NCBI GenBank assembly: GCA_039030175.1
Contig: JBCCER010000052.1
Coordinates: 1-26,934 of the forward strand
Direction of reading: 5' to 3'
DNA length: 26,934 bases
Origin: JANQGH01 sp039030175
GTDB lineage: Bacteria > Pseudomonadota > Alphaproteobacteria > DSM-16000 > Inquilinaceae
How positions within the stretch are numbered: position 1 is the stretch's first letter; the number at the start of each line of letters is the position of its first letter. Both the position numbers and the translations under genes were made by a program. Below the pieces are notes generated by a model, which was not told the origin of the DNA, made no database searches, and saw only the letters and a program-made list of their open reading frames with translations. Shown here piece by piece: positions 14,105-22,315 of the stretch.

Positions 14105-15190
14105 TCAGAACAAGGATGGTTGATCCTCTGTCTCCATCGGAACGGAAAACCGACTGTAGTCGAGATCAAAGCGCATCCGGCCCAAGCCCAACCGTCGGCA
14201 TGCCGCGTTGAAGCGACGGTTCAGAAGGTCGGCGATCGGTCCTTCACCGCGCATGCGCTCGCCAAAGCGGCTCTCGTAAAGGGCACCGTTTCGGGTCTGT
14301 CGTACCAAGCTCAGAACCCGTTCGGCCCTCAGCGGCGCATGCTGCTTAAGCCATTCTGTGAAAAGGTCGGCGATCTCCAGCGGCAGGCGCAGCATCGTAT
14401 ACCCGGCGCTGACAGCGCCAGCCCTGGCCGCTGCCTCCAAAATGCCGTCCATCTCGTGATCGGTCAGGCCCGGTATCATGGGCGCGGACATCACGGCCGT
14501 CGGCACACCGGCTTCCGTCAGTCTTGCCAGCGCCTCCAATCGCTTGGAGGGGGTCGAGGCACGGGGCTCCATCGCGCGGGCCAAATGTCGATCGAGCGTC
14601 GTGATCGAAATCGATACCTTCACCTGGTTGCGGGCCGCCATGGGCGCCAGAATGTCCAGATCGCGCAGCACAAGCGCGGATTTGGTGATGATGCCGACAG
14701 GATGGTTGAAACCTGCCAAGACCTGCAAAATGGATCGCGTCGCCTTCACCCGCCGCTCGATCGGTTGATAGGGGTCTGTGTTGGCGCCCAGGGCGATCGG
14801 GCTAGCGCGATAGTTTTTTGCGCGAAAGGCCCTGTCCAGCAGCTTAGCCGCGTTGGGCTTGTAGAAAATCTTGGTCTCGAAATCCAAGCCGGGCGAAAGG
14901 CCCAAAAATGCGTGCGATGGTCTGGCGTAACAATAAATGCAGCCATGCTCGCACCCCTTGTAGGGGTTGATCGACTGGTCGAAGGGAATGTCGGGCGAGT
15001 TGTTGCGATTGACGATCGTCCGCGCCCGGTCGATCAGCAGCGTTGTTTCGAGCCGCGCCGGCTCCTCCTCATCGAAGGGGCCGCCCCAGCCATCGTCCAC
15101 CAGCTCGTGGTAATGCGGTTCGAAGCGGCCATCCCGATTGCTGATGGCCCCTCGTCCCCGAGCAGGTCTGTGAGAAGAAATGGATGACAT
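14105..15190 (-). CDS. PA0069-family radical SAM protein
   Basis: This is a radical SAM enzyme of the PA0069 type, widespread but of unknown reaction. The cluster motif CEHGCIYCYARPSHAFLGL follows INPYKG; the cysteines are 80, 84 and 87 from the ATG used here. Upstream is TLLIDRARTIVNRNNSPDI, and downstream ALGANTDPYQPIER and GIITKSALVLRDLDIL, all family hallmarks. The product is 361 residues from ATG 15190; a TTG two codons upstream (15196) is equally possible. Genes of this family commonly sit beside rnhB and ccrM in alphaproteobacteria, which fits here. It likely shares a transcript with moaB and rnhB. Confidence 0.9.
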   Translation of the reverse strand: MSSISSHRPARGRGAISNRDGRFEPHYHELVDDGWGGPFDEEEPARLETTLLIDRARTIVNRNNSPDIPFDQSINPYKGCEHGCIYCYARPSHAFLGLSPGLDFETKIFYKPNAAKLLDRAFRAKNYRASPIALGANTDPYQPIERRVKATRSILQVLAGFNHPVGIITKSALVLRDLDILAPMAARNQVKVSISITTLDRHLARAMEPRASTPSKRLEALARLTEAGVPTAVMSAPMIPGLTDHEMDGILEAAARAGAVSAGYTMLRLPLEIADLFTEWLKQHAPLRAERVLSLVRQTRNGALYESRFGERMRGEGPIADLLNRRFNAACRRLGLGRMRFDLDYSRFSVPMETEDQPSLF

Positions 15191-15247
15191 TCCCAATCAT
15201 AGCGCTGATCAGGAACAAAACAAGAATAAATTCCCAAGATCGATGCG

Positions 15248-15778
15248 TTAACGCTCCTGCAGACGCGGCATCAACTCAACGAAGTTGCAGGGCCGATGCC
15301 TATTGTCCAACTGGTCCTTCAAAATGCCGTCCCAGGCGTCCTTGCAGGCACCGGGCGAGCCGGGCAGGGCGAATAGGTAGGTCCCACCTGCGACACCGGC
15401 CGTGGCGCGGCTCTGAATGGTCGAGGTGCCGATCTTGTCAAACGAGATCAAACGAAAGATCTCGCCAAACCCCGGAATGGGCTTCTCGTAGAGGCTTTCG
15501 AACGCTTCCGGTGTCACGTCCCTACCTGTGACCCCGGTTCCCCCGGTCGACAGCACCACATCGATTGACGGATCGCTAATCCATGCCTGGACTTGCTCAG
15601 AAATGGCATCGACATCGTCTGGTACGATCCTCCGGTCCGCCAATGTGTGACCCGCCGATGTCAGGCGCGCGGCAAGCGTGTCGCCTGACGTATCGGTCGA
15701 CGGGTCGCGGGTGTCGGACACGGTCATCACGGCAATATTGACCGCAAGAAACGGCCGGCTTTCGTCGATTTTGGCCAT
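15248..15778 (-). CDS. moaB: Molybdenum cofactor biosynthesis protein B
   Basis: MoaB is a MogA-like protein; in many bacteria it adenylylates molybdopterin before molybdate insertion. The 176-residue product has the two MPT-binding motifs LSTGGTGVTGRDVTPEA (about 95-111) and FALPGSPGACKDAW (about 136-149), together with VMTVSDTRD near the start and FRLISFDKIGTSTIQSRATAG. Whether it is active here cannot be told, since in E. coli MoaB is dispensable. No other moa/moe/mog gene lies in the window. It follows the uracil-DNA glycosylase gene by 44 bases and precedes the radical SAM gene. Confidence 0.95.
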   Translation of the reverse strand: MAKIDESRPFLAVNIAVMTVSDTRDPSTDTSGDTLAARLTSAGHTLADRRIVPDDVDAISEQVQAWISDPSIDVVLSTGGTGVTGRDVTPEAFESLYEKPIPGFGEIFRLISFDKIGTSTIQSRATAGVAGGTYLFALPGSPGACKDAWDGILKDQLDNRHRPCNFVELMPRLQER

Positions 15779-15822
15779 TGGTTAGATCCCGACGCCCAGA
15801 GGGTTGATGAGGGTTGGAATGG

Positions 15823-16653
15823 TCACTGCGCTTCCAGCCGTTCTTGCACGGCAAGCAGGTCGCGCCATGCCTGGCGCTTTTGGGCCGGCTGGCGCAATAG
15901 ATAGGCCGGGTGGTAAAGCGGCATGGCAGGGACGGGGGCGTCAAGCCCGGGGATCGAAAGATCCGCCCACTGTCCACGCAGCCGGGTGATGCCCTGCGTG
16001 GTATCCAGCAGTGTCTTAGCAGACGTCCCACCCGCGAGGATCAGCAGCTTCGGTCGTTTCAGTGCGATATGGCGGTGCATAAAGGGCAGGCAAACGGCAA
16101 TTTCGCCGGCGCTCGGTGCTCTATTGCCTGGTGGCCGCCACGGCAGGATGTTGGTGATGTACGCCGACTTGGACGGGTCGTCCGAGTGTCGGTCATATCC
16201 TATCGCGGCCAGCATCTTGTCCAGCAGCTGCCCGGAAACTCCGACGAAAGGCAGCCCTTGACGGTCCTCGTCGGCGCCGGGCGCCTCGCCGATCACCATA
16301 ATCGGCGCATCAGGATGGCCATCTGAAAAGACCAGGTTCGTCGCCGTCGCCTTGAGCGCGCAGCCATCGAAGGCGGCCAACGCTGATCTCAGATGTTCAA
16401 GACTGGTGGCCGACTCAGCGACCGCCACCGCCGACTTGCTGGCGTCCGCGGTGCCCAAGGGCGCGGCAGCCGCGCGGGGCGGCGCGTCCGGAGGTGGCGC
16501 CGCGGCAACCGGCGAAGCGGCAGGCTGGGCTTTCTTGGCGCTGGCAGGTAGGGCGGTGAAGTCAACCGCCTGGTCCCCATGGATCTCGTCCACGCCCATC
16601 GCCTCGTACCAGCGCAGCAGCGCCTTCAACGGTTGCGGGGCTGGTTGAGACAT
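15823..16653 (-). CDS. Uracil-DNA glycosylase, family 4-like, with reduced iron-sulfur cysteines
   Basis: This enzyme should remove uracil from DNA. Motif A is GEAPGADEDRQGLPFVG (122-138) and motif B is HPAYLLR (248-254), both of the family 4/5 type. The length is 276 residues because of an N-terminal helix (about 1-30) and an Ala/Pro-rich linker (about 40-70). Family 4 enzymes hold a [4Fe-4S] cluster through four cysteines. Here only Cys98 (FDGCALK) and Cys188 (AVCLPF) are present: the first cysteine position is Phe95, and the CRPPGNR cysteine is Trp172 (WRPPGNR). The cluster is therefore probably absent or altered. The gene is divergent from etfQO with 101 bases between starts and leads the moaB-radical SAM-rnhB run. 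Confidence 0.9.
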   Translation of the reverse strand: MSQPAPQPLKALLRWYEAMGVDEIHGDQAVDFTALPASAKKAQPAASPVAAAPPPDAPPRAAAAPLGTADASKSAVAVAESATSLEHLRSALAAFDGCALKATATNLVFSDGHPDAPIMVIGEAPGADEDRQGLPFVGVSGQLLDKMLAAIGYDRHSDDPSKSAYITNILPWRPPGNRAPSAGEIAVCLPFMHRHIALKRPKLLILAGGTSAKTLLDTTQGITRLRGQWADLSIPGLDAPVPAMPLYHPAYLLRQPAQKRQAWRDLLAVQERLEAQ

Positions 16654-16754
16654 GGTTGAAGACCCATTTGCTTCATGGTGCTTTGCGTTCCAAGGGCATG
16701 GGCTCGCATCCCACCAAGCAATGGGCGCCGTGGCAACAGGAAAGCGGAAGGTTC

Positions 16755-18398
16755 ATGGAACGGGAATCGATGGAGTTCGACGTCGTGATCGTCGGCGGCG
16801 GTCCGGCTGGCTTGAGCGCGGCTATTCGCCTGAAGCAACTTGCGGCCGACGCGGGCACCGATATCTCTGTCGTGATCTTGGAAAAGGGCTCAGAAATCGG
16901 CGCCCATATCCTGTCGGGGGCGGTGTTGGAGCCGCGCGCGCTTAACGAACTGATCCCCGATTGGCAGGACAAGGGCGCGCCACTCAACGTCCCGGTGACG
17001 CGCGACGAGTTCCGTCTTTTTTCCGAACGCGGCTCGTTCAAAATGCCCGGTTTGTTGCTGCCGCCGGAACTTCACAACAACGGCAACTACATCGTCTCGA
17101 TGGGTAATGTTTGCCGTTGGCTGGCCGAGCAGGCAGAGGCCTTAGGTGTTGAGATCTATCCGGGCTTCGCCGCCGCCGAGGTGGTCTATGGCGATGACGG
17201 ACAGGTCAATGGCGTGGCCACCGGCGATATGGGCATCGGCAAGGATGGAGAGCACACCGCCAACTACACGCCAGGCATGGAGTTGCACGGCAAATACACG
17301 CTGTTTGCCGAGGGTGCGCGTGGCTCTTTGACCAAGACCCTATTCGAACGGTTTGATCTGCGGAGCGATTGCGATCCGCAGACCTTTGGGCTTGGCATTA
17401 AGGAGATCTGGGAAGTCGATGCGGCCAGGCATGAGCAAGGGCTGGTCGTACACGGCTTTGGCTGGCCGCTCGATCGGTCAACCTACGGCGGCGGCTGGCT
17501 CTACCATCTGGATGACAATCAGGTCTCGGTCGGTTTTGTCGTCGGCCTCGATTACAAAAACCCCTATCTGTCGCCGTTCGAGGAGTTCAACCGCTACAAG
17601 ACCCACCCGGCGATCCGCAGCGTGCTGGAGGGCGGCAAGCGGCTGTCCTATGGCGCCAGGGTGATCAATGAAGGCGGCCTTCAGTCGATCCCGAAGCCTG
17701 TTTTCCCAGGCGGTGCGATCATTGGGTGTTCGGCAGGCTATGTGAACGTGCCCAAGATCAAAGGCAATCACACTGCCATGAAAAGCGGAATGCTTGCCGC
17801 CGAAAGCGCCTTTGATGCCCTCGCCGAAGGAAGGCAGGGCGATGAGTTGAACAGCTATCCTGAGGCGCTGCGGTCGAGCTGGATTTACAAGGAACTGCGC
17901 GCGGTCCGAAATTGCCGCCCCGCCTACCGTTGGGGGTTGGTCGCTGGAACGCTCTACAGTGGGGCTGAGATGTGGCTGCGAGGCCTCAGCCCATGGACCT
18001 TGCACCATCGCCATCAAGATCACGAGGGGCTGCGGACGGCTGCCAAGGCCGCGAAGATCGACTATCCCAAGCCCGATGGCATGATCACCTTCGACCGGCT
18101 GTCCTCGGTATTTTTGTCCAACACCAACCACGAAGAAAATCAGCCGGCACATCTGAAACTGAAAGATCCATCGGTACCGGTCGACCGTAACCTTCCCGAG
18201 TATGACGAGCCGGCCCAACGATATTGTCCGGCAGGTGTCTATGAGATCGTCGGTGACGATGCAGGCGGCGGCCCGCGCTTTGTGATCAACGCGCAAAACT
18301 GCGTCCATTGCAAAACCTGCGACATCAAAGACCCTGCTCAAAATATCGTGTGGACCGTCCCCGAGGGCGGCGGTGGCCCTAACTATTCGAATATGTGA
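16755..18398 (+). CDS. Electron transfer flavoprotein-ubiquinone oxidoreductase
   Basis: ETF-QO passes electrons from ETF (fed by acyl-CoA and amine dehydrogenases) to ubiquinone in the inner membrane. The 547-residue protein begins MERESMEFDVVIVGGGPAGL with the FAD Rossmann loop GGGPAG. It has GAHILSGAVLEPRAL and, near the C-terminus, the [4Fe-4S] cysteines: Cys491 in RYCPAGVYE and Cys516, Cys519 and Cys522 in NCVHCKTCDIKDP. It ends GGGGPNYSNM as most members do. The frame is open further upstream to a TTG at 16656, but those 33 residues are not conserved-looking; ATG 16755 has GGAAGG just before it and gives the family's standard N-terminus. Confidence 0.97.
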   Translation: MERESMEFDVVIVGGGPAGLSAAIRLKQLAADAGTDISVVILEKGSEIGAHILSGAVLEPRALNELIPDWQDKGAPLNVPVTRDEFRLFSERGSFKMPGLLLPPELHNNGNYIVSMGNVCRWLAEQAEALGVEIYPGFAAAEVVYGDDGQVNGVATGDMGIGKDGEHTANYTPGMELHGKYTLFAEGARGSLTKTLFERFDLRSDCDPQTFGLGIKEIWEVDAARHEQGLVVHGFGWPLDRSTYGGGWLYHLDDNQVSVGFVVGLDYKNPYLSPFEEFNRYKTHPAIRSVLEGGKRLSYGARVINEGGLQSIPKPVFPGGAIIGCSAGYVNVPKIKGNHTAMKSGMLAAESAFDALAEGRQGDELNSYPEALRSSWIYKELRAVRNCRPAYRWGLVAGTLYSGAEMWLRGLSPWTLHHRHQDHEGLRTAAKAAKIDYPKPDGMITFDRLSSVFLSNTNHEENQPAHLKLKDPSVPVDRNLPEYDEPAQRYCPAGVYEIVGDDAGGGPRFVINAQNCVHCKTCDIKDPAQNIVWTVPEGGGGPNYSNM

Positions 18399-18459
18399 CA
18401 TTGCTTTGCCAAGAGCCGATGTAGAACGCTGGAATGACAACAAGCGAAAGAGACTCGCC

Positions 18460-20193
18460 ATGAGCCAATCCAACAGATTGCCGGCGACAAGATTTCTAGC
18501 CGGGGTCGCGGTTATCGGCCTCCTGTCTATCGGGGGAACTGCCGTCGCCTCCGATCCGGTAACGGTGGATGCCCATTCGCACGCCGGCGCGTACCTTTCG
18601 GGTACAATCGCCGCTGCTCGAAGCGACTATTCAGCCGCTGCATCCTTCATGAGGGATGTGCTTGAGACCGACACGGATAACGACGCGGTTTTGAGCGAGG
18701 CATTGCGACTATCTCTGTTCGCAAATGGCGTGGCCGACGCGCTACCGCTCGCCTATCTGGCCGAAGAGCAAGAACTCGACAATGAGTTGGTCGACTTCCT
18801 GCTCTTCGTTGAAGCGATGGATGGCGATGACTTCGAACGGGCGGCAGCACTGGTCGAAGCGATGGAGCGGACCGGCGTAACTTGGTTCTCTTTGCCTTTC
18901 GCCGAGGCTTGGGTGGCGGCAGGTCAGGGCGATGTCGTCGCGGCCGATGCCGCGCTGGACGAGATTAGGGACACCAACGGATTTAGCGGTCTCGCGCACC
19001 TACATCTCGCTCTGATTTTCGACCTCGAAAATCAGACAGCGCCGGCTGAAACCGAGTATCGCCTGGCACTAGAGAGCGCGCGGACGGAATTGCTGGTCGA
19101 GGCGTTGGCATCCCTACTCAGCCGTGATGGACGCAGCGACGAGGCGATCGAACTCCTTTCTGAGGTGGTGGAGGCCGGGAACCAATCCATCGCGCTTGCA
19201 TCCGCCTTGGAGCGTTTGGAAAATGGTGAGACCGTTCCCCGGCCTGTAGGCAGCGCTGGCGTCGGTCTTGGCGAGGCGCTCTATCAGATCGCGAGCGCTT
19301 TGATGCAGGAAGATGCGACGGAGATTGCATTACAATATGTTCGATTTGCCCAGTTTTTGTGGCCAGAGGCGCCCCAGATACAGTTGTTGCTGGCCGATGC
19401 GTTGCGGGCTGCCGACGCGACCGAAGATGCGCTTGCGGCCTACGCGATTCTGGAGACCGGGACCCGCCACGGAAACCTAGCTTCGTTGCGCCGGGCCGCC
19501 ATGCTCGGGGAACTGGAACGCTACGACCAAGCTCTCGAGGAGTTGGCGGCCCTTGCCGAGTCGACGCCCGATGCCGCGGAACCTCATGTTCAGCGCGGCG
19601 ACCTGCTACGTGTGCAGCGTCGGTTTGATGAAGCCGTAGAAGCCTACGACGTTGCCGCCGAGCGTCAGCCAGAGCTTGTCCAACTGGATTGGACGTTCCT
19701 GTATCGACGCGGCATCGCATTGGAGCGTGCCGGCCTTTGGGACAGGGCGGAGCAAGACTTCATCCACGCCATCGATATCAACCCCGACAACGGCTATCTG
19801 CTGAACTATCTCGGCTACTCCTGGGCCGACCGAGGCATCAATGTCGATGAGGCGGAGGAACTGTTGCTGCGGGCGATCGAGTTGCAGCCCGAGGACGGTT
19901 TCATTGCCGACAGTGTTGGCTGGGTTTACTACCGTACCGGCCGTCTTGATGAAGCCATCGAATGGCTAGAACTGGCCGTAACGCTTGAGCCGGGAGATCC
20001 GGAAATCAACGATCATCTGGGCGATGCCTATTGGGTCGCCGGACGCTTGGTGGAAGCCCGCTTTCAATGGCGCCGTGCGCTCAGTAGCGACACCGATGAG
20101 GAGCGTATCGCCGAGATCGAGGCCAAGCTGCGAGATGGCTTGCTCGATGACGGTATTCTCGTCGAGGACGAGCAGCACTCCGACGCCCGTTGA
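18460..20193 (+). CDS. Secreted tetratricopeptide-repeat protein
   Basis: The 577-residue product starts MSQSNRLPATRFLAGVAVIG, a Sec signal with likely cleavage after TAVAS (about 32), so it should act in the periplasm. The rest is helical repeat. At least five TPR units are clear in the C-terminal third, for example AEPHVQRGDLLRVQRRFDEA, NYLGYSWADRGINVDEAEEL, ADSVGWVYYRTGRLDEAIEW and NDHLGDAYWVAGRLVEARFQ. The N-terminal half is acidic with weaker repeats. TPR proteins of this type are common upstream of ispE in alphaproteobacteria, but their partner is unknown. I reject a longer start at 18373 because it overlaps etfQO and lacks a signal. The stop overlaps ispE by four bases. Confidence 0.9.
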   Translation: MSQSNRLPATRFLAGVAVIGLLSIGGTAVASDPVTVDAHSHAGAYLSGTIAAARSDYSAAASFMRDVLETDTDNDAVLSEALRLSLFANGVADALPLAYLAEEQELDNELVDFLLFVEAMDGDDFERAAALVEAMERTGVTWFSLPFAEAWVAAGQGDVVAADAALDEIRDTNGFSGLAHLHLALIFDLENQTAPAETEYRLALESARTELLVEALASLLSRDGRSDEAIELLSEVVEAGNQSIALASALERLENGETVPRPVGSAGVGLGEALYQIASALMQEDATEIALQYVRFAQFLWPEAPQIQLLLADALRAADATEDALAAYAILETGTRHGNLASLRRAAMLGELERYDQALEELAALAESTPDAAEPHVQRGDLLRVQRRFDEAVEAYDVAAERQPELVQLDWTFLYRRGIALERAGLWDRAEQDFIHAIDINPDNGYLLNYLGYSWADRGINVDEAEELLLRAIELQPEDGFIADSVGWVYYRTGRLDEAIEWLELAVTLEPGDPEINDHLGDAYWVAGRLVEARFQWRRALSSDTDEERIAEIEAKLRDGLLDDGILVEDEQHSDAR

Positions 20194-21020
20194 TCGGCGA
20201 ACAGGCAATACTGCGCGAGCCTGCACCCGCTAAGCTCAACCTCAGTCTGAAAATCGTTGGCCGGCGGCCGGACGGTTATCACCTGCTCGACAGTCTTGTA
20301 GCCTTTACTGAGGCTGCGGATCTGCTCGAGTTGGTGCCGAGCGCGGGTTTGACGCTGACGGTTGAGGGGCCATTCGCCGAGTCTGTACCAACTTCTGACG
20401 ATAACTTGGTGCTGCGGGCTGCATTGCTTCTCGGTCGCGTGTTTGACCGACAGCCCTCGGTCACTTTTCGCCTGGAAAAGAACTTACCGGCGGCCGCAGG
20501 AATTGGTGGCGGTTCGGCTGATGCTGCTGCTGCATTGCGGCTTCTCGCCCGCCACTGGTCAATCGACATTGGCGATCCGAGAGTGCACGAGGCGGCCCTG
20601 CAACTCGGCGCCGATGTACCCGTCTGTTTGCAGAGTCGTCGCAGTCAGATGAGCGGCATCGGCGAGTTGGTGACGCCGATTGCAGGCGAACCGCCATGCG
20701 CGGTCCTGCTGATCAATCCTGGAATTGAGCTGTCGACGGCTCAGGTATTCGCTCGCTATTCAGCATCGACATCGACCGGAAGCGGGTTAGAGACGACGGA
20801 AAACGATCTCATGGCTCCGGCCGTGGACTTGGTTCCGGAAATTGCCGAGGTCTTGGCTTTTCTCAGATCCGTCGATGGGTGCGCTACATGCGGAATGTCA
20901 GGGAGCGGTCCGACTTGCTTTGGCTTCTTTGGCGATGAGAACCAGGCGAATGCCGCCGCCGATATGGCGAGACGTCATCGCCCCTCCTGGTGGTCTCTCT
21001 CTACCCTCTTGTGGGATTGA
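20190..21020 (+). CDS. ispE: 4-diphosphocytidyl-2-C-methyl-D-erythritol kinase
   Basis: IspE phosphorylates CDP-ME in the MEP isoprenoid pathway, the same pathway as ispH at 5794. It is a GHMP kinase of 276 residues. Conserved elements are APAKLNLSLKIVGRRPDGYH with Lys15, the ATP loop LPAAAGIGGGSADAAAAL (99-116), the catalytic Asp142 in QLGADVPVCL, and the C-terminal MSGSGPTCFGFF. The start is taken as TTG 20190, overlapping the TPR-gene stop as TTGA; no ATG lies before the conserved APAKLN motif. The ribosome binding site is weak, so coupling to the TPR gene is likely. Confidence 0.95.
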   Translation: MIGEQAILREPAPAKLNLSLKIVGRRPDGYHLLDSLVAFTEAADLLELVPSAGLTLTVEGPFAESVPTSDDNLVLRAALLLGRVFDRQPSVTFRLEKNLPAAAGIGGGSADAAAALRLLARHWSIDIGDPRVHEAALQLGADVPVCLQSRRSQMSGIGELVTPIAGEPPCAVLLINPGIELSTAQVFARYSASTSTGSGLETTENDLMAPAVDLVPEIAEVLAFLRSVDGCATCGMSGSGPTCFGFFGDENQANAAADMARRHRPSWWSLSTLLWD

Positions 21021-21027
21021 TAGAGTC

Positions 21028-21059
21028 GACCGCTGGCCCCTATGTACGGACCAGCGGTC
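21028..21059. terminator. Hairpin between the convergent ispE and ferric-binding-protein genes
   Basis: GACCGCTGG (21028-21036) and CCAGCGGTC (21051-21059) form a perfect nine-base-pair stem with a 14-base loop, eight bases past the ispE stop. It could end transcription from both sides. No run of U follows on either strand, so it is a weak intrinsic terminator at best and may simply block the 3' ends from decay. Confidence 0.55.
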
Positions 21060-21079
21060 TGCTCTCGGCAAGTTCTATG

Positions 21080-22117
21080 TTATTGCCAACCAGCGCGGTC
21101 GTAGATACGCACGGCCTCGGCGGCATTGGCGCCGAAGATGCCGGCGTTGATATTGTCTTCCTGGAAGTCGCCAAAGTTGGCGATCGGTCCGGGTACTGCA
21201 GTACCTTCGACAACCGGATACTCGTTGTTGCCCTGGGCGAAGTAGCCTTGGGCTTCATCGCTTGTGAGATACTCCAGGAACGCGACCGCAGCATCCGGGT
21301 TCGGCGCGTTGGCCAGAACGCCGGCGCCGGAAATGTTCACATGGGTGCCGCGATTGTCCTGGTTCGGGAAGATGATGCCCAACTGCTCGCCGATCGCGCG
21401 GTCGTCAGCGTCGTCGGATGCCAGCAAACGGCCGACATAGTAGGTGTTGGACACACCCAAAGCGCATTCGCCGGCGGCCACTGCGCGTAACTGTGCCGTA
21501 TCATTGCCTTCCGGATCGCGAGCCATATTGGCGACGACGCCCTCGGCCCAGGCTTGCGCGGCCTCGGGTCCGACATTCTCGATCAGCGAGGCCATCAGAG
21601 AAATGTTATAGATGTTCGATGAGGACCGGATACAGATCATGCCTTCATAGGCTGGGTCAGCAAGGTCTTCATAGTTTTCCAACCCCTCCGGCGCGCCGTC
21701 ATCGACGTTGTAGACAATCACCCGGCCACGCTTTGAGAAACCGAACCAGTGATTGTCCGGATGCTGCAGATACTCTGGGATCCGCTCTTCCAGTATATCT
21801 GAGTTTACCGGCTGTAGAAGACTCGCCTCGTCGGCGCGCCATAAACGTCCGGCATCGACAGTGATCAACAAGTCCGCCGGGCTGTTGGCGCCTTCTGCAA
21901 CGAGCCGTTCGATCAGCTCGTCGGCGCCAGCCTCGATCCTGTTGATCGTAATGCCAGTTTGCTCAGTAAAATTGTCGTAGAGCGCCTCGTCGGTGTCGTA
22001 GTGGCGCGACGAGTAGATGTTAAGCTCTTGCGCCTGTGCTGCCGAGATCCCCATCAAGGCAATCAGCGAGACTGCTGAAGTGAAGACGACCTTGCGGCCT
22101 AGGTTGGCGATGTCCAT
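21080..22117 (-). CDS. Ferric iron ABC transporter, periplasmic substrate-binding protein (FbpA type)
   Basis: This 345-residue protein binds Fe3+ in the periplasm for an FbpABC/AfuABC-type importer. A signal peptide covers about 1-29, with cleavage near AAQA/QELNIYSS. His39 and Tyr40 in IYSSRHYDTD and the tyrosine pair Tyr226-Tyr227 in SNTYYVGRL match the iron ligands of FbpA-type proteins. The start at 22117 has a strong AGGAGGA seven bases upstream; the frame is open for 53 more codons, but those hold the regulatory region, not protein. No permease or ATPase gene is adjacent, so its partners must be elsewhere. A Fur-like box and a hairpin lie in its leader. Confidence 0.93.
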   Translation of the reverse strand: MDIANLGRKVVFTSAVSLIALMGISAAQAQELNIYSSRHYDTDEALYDNFTEQTGITINRIEAGADELIERLVAEGANSPADLLITVDAGRLWRADEASLLQPVNSDILEERIPEYLQHPDNHWFGFSKRGRVIVYNVDDGAPEGLENYEDLADPAYEGMICIRSSSNIYNISLMASLIENVGPEAAQAWAEGVVANMARDPEGNDTAQLRAVAAGECALGVSNTYYVGRLLASDDADDRAIGEQLGIIFPNQDNRGTHVNISGAGVLANAPNPDAAVAFLEYLTSDEAQGYFAQGNNEYPVVEGTAVPGPIANFGDFQEDNINAGIFGANAAEAVRIYDRAGWQ

Positions 22118-22138
22118 CGAACTGTCCTCCTGGAAAAT

Positions 22139-22160
22139 GCACGGCTCAGAGTGGCCGTGC
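22139..22160 (-). promoter_or_regulatory. Leader hairpin before the ferric-binding-protein gene
   Basis: On the minus strand GCACGGC and GCCGTGC form a perfect seven-base-pair GC-rich stem with an eight-base loop, followed directly by ATTTTCC and then the ribosome binding site. It lies between the Fur-like box and the start codon, so it should be in the mRNA leader. It may be an attenuator, an RNA-stabilising hairpin, or a DNA operator. Confidence 0.5.
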
Positions 22161-22161
22161 G

Positions 22162-22180
22162 AATGATATCGATTATCACT
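22162..22180 (-). promoter_or_regulatory. Fur-like box of the ferric-binding-protein gene
   Basis: Minus-strand AGTGATAATCGATATCATT contains TGATA-ATCGA-TATCA, an imperfect palindrome, and shares TGATAATC with the classical Fur consensus. It is 45-63 bases before the start codon of an iron-uptake gene, where a Fur-type repressor would overlap the promoter. Other iron regulators of alphaproteobacteria (Irr, RirA) use different motifs, so Fur is the best guess. Confidence 0.6.
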
Positions 22181-22315
22181 CGCGAGGTTTATCGCTCCGG
22201 CCGATGGTTTGCAAGTCCGCAAATGAGACTGATTTGCAAAATCTAGTGTGACCAAATGCAGCGGCGGGGTCTGCACCGTTGGCGAGGTGACAGTTAGGTC
22301 AAAAGTCTTTGCTGG

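Noticed and set aside
14039..15187. Long plus-strand frame of 382 codons
   Set aside because: It is a shadow of the radical SAM gene on the other strand, which has clear motifs; the plus-strand translation resembles nothing.
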